Position numbers and translations under genes: made by a program. From Aestuariimicrobium kwangyangense DSM 21549 (GTDB lineage: Bacteria; Actinomycetota; Actinomycetes; Propionibacteriales; Propionibacteriaceae), in contig NZ_ATXE01000001.1 of the NCBI RefSeq assembly GCF_000421525.1, positions 1 through 64,000 on the forward strand: a DNA stretch of 64,000 nucleotides, in the 5' to 3' direction. The notes below the pieces were generated by a model. That model searched no databases, was not told the DNA's origin, and saw only the letters and a list, made by a program, of their open reading frames with translations. Position 1 is the first letter of the stretch, and each line of letters opens with the position of its first letter. Shown here piece by piece: positions 63,758-64,000 of the stretch.

Positions 63758-63821
63758 GATCAGCCCAGCACCAGATCAGCCCAGCACCAGATCAGCCCAG
63801 CACCAGATCAGCCCAGCACCA
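63758..63821. repeat. Perfect 16-bp tandem array x4 ending on the VOC stop
   Basis: GATCAGCCCAGCACCA is repeated exactly at 63758-63773, 63774-63789, 63790-63805 and 63806-63821. The last unit contains the minus-strand stop (63808-63810) and final codons of the VOC gene. As 16 is not a multiple of 3, the copied TGA falls in all three minus-strand frames. Confidence 0.95.
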
Positions 63822-64000
63822 TCCAGCGATGGCCGAAGGGGTCGCGGAAGACGAGGATCCGACCCGTGGGTCCTCCGGGCTCGGGGCCCCGGGTGATCCG
63901 GGCTCCCCCGGCCGACACCGAGTTCGCCAAGGAGTCCAGGTCGTCCGCCGAGACGACGAGAGTCACCGCGGCACCGCGATCGGGAAGGGGAGCGGCGACG
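63808..64000 (-). CDS. VOC (glyoxalase/PhnB-like) protein, C-terminal part
   Basis: Only about 63 C-terminal residues are in the window. The reading VTLVVSADDLDSLANSV... then RDPFGHRWMVLG-stop is typical of vicinal-oxygen-chelate proteins of the PhnB or YCII-linked type. The beginning lies beyond base 64000. Such genes often accompany ECF42 sigma/DGPF pairs, so it may be a target gene, but it is convergent here. Confidence 0.75.
   Translation of the reverse strand, partial: VAAPLPDRGAAVTLVVSADDLDSLANSVSAGGARITRGPEPGGPTGRILVFRDPFGHRWMVLG

Overview
The window is a continuous stretch of chromosome from a high-GC actinobacterium. Most protein families fit Propionibacteriales or a related order, but the sequence does not fix genus or species. 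The evidence includes the fhaA-fhaB-pstP-rodA-pbpA-pknB cluster next to trpG, a DUF881 gene and crgA. It also includes nth-crp-RidA-DUF4177-ponA2 in mycobacterium-like order, a mycothiol-linked formaldehyde dehydrogenase, a resuscitation-promoting factor and a CsoR copper regulator. Many start codons sit 6-7 nt after a -10 hexamer, which means leaderless mRNAs. No phage, insertion sequence, CRISPR array or rRNA was found.

Layout. 1-7.8 kb: partial nth, crp, ridA/DUF4177, a class A PBP with a PASTA domain, a phosphoesterase, tRNA-Pro(CGG), a two-domain CMD protein, a TRIC-like channel and truncated haemoglobin. 7.9-18.5 kb: the growth and division signalling cluster, with one Ser/Thr kinase (pknB) and no pknA. 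18.5-24.5 kb: lysS, a YbjQ-like protein, the formaldehyde dehydrogenase/MBL pair, a HAD phosphatase and a pirin. 24.7-29.1 kb: an autoregulated TetR gene with an asymmetric heterodimeric ABC exporter. 29.2-36.8 kb: sugar-type oxidoreductases (Gfo/Idh, ThuA-like, AKR), an MFS permease, an AbiEi/DUF559 protein and an M81 peptidase. 37.0-43.5 kb: blaI divergent from cydABDC. 43.5-49.6 kb: a hydroxyacid dehydrogenase with a LacI-type operator, lutABC, a GNAT, a second ThuA-like gene and a thiamine-binding protein. 49.6-60.9 kb: rpf, a copper operon (csoR-copZ-copA), a DnaA-box-rich gap before dnaB, DUF302, and a redox/copper group (redoxin, CcdA, glutaredoxin-like, multicopper oxidase) next to a two-component system. 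62-64 kb: a YCII (DGPF) protein, an ECF42-type sigma factor and a partial VOC protein.

The most unusual signal is a family of twelve intergenic elements, ten of 75 bp and two of 74 bp. Each is bounded by inverted copies of GTCCAGAANTGG, while the roughly 50-bp interior is unrelated from copy to copy. They occur about every 5 kb between genes of every orientation. Constant ends and spacing with a free interior do not fit a MITE or a REP element. A protein that binds both ends at fixed spacing, or a recombination or chromosome-organisation site, is a better guess.

Other signals worth checking are four gene ends where the stop codon lies inside a short direct or tandem duplication, a cluster of four perfect TTGTCCACA boxes before dnaB, a 25-bp tandem array next to blaI, three competing hairpin segments between copZ and copA, and strong over-representation of TCGTCCG/CGGACGA.

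How the genes work together. PknB, PstP, FhaA/FhaB, RodA, PbpA and CrgA, with PonA2 and Rpf, form a peptidoglycan growth module. CydABDC, truncated haemoglobin and the Lut proteins suit respiration at low oxygen on lactate. CsoR, CopZ, CopA, the multicopper oxidase and the CcdA/redoxin group handle copper and exported thiols.
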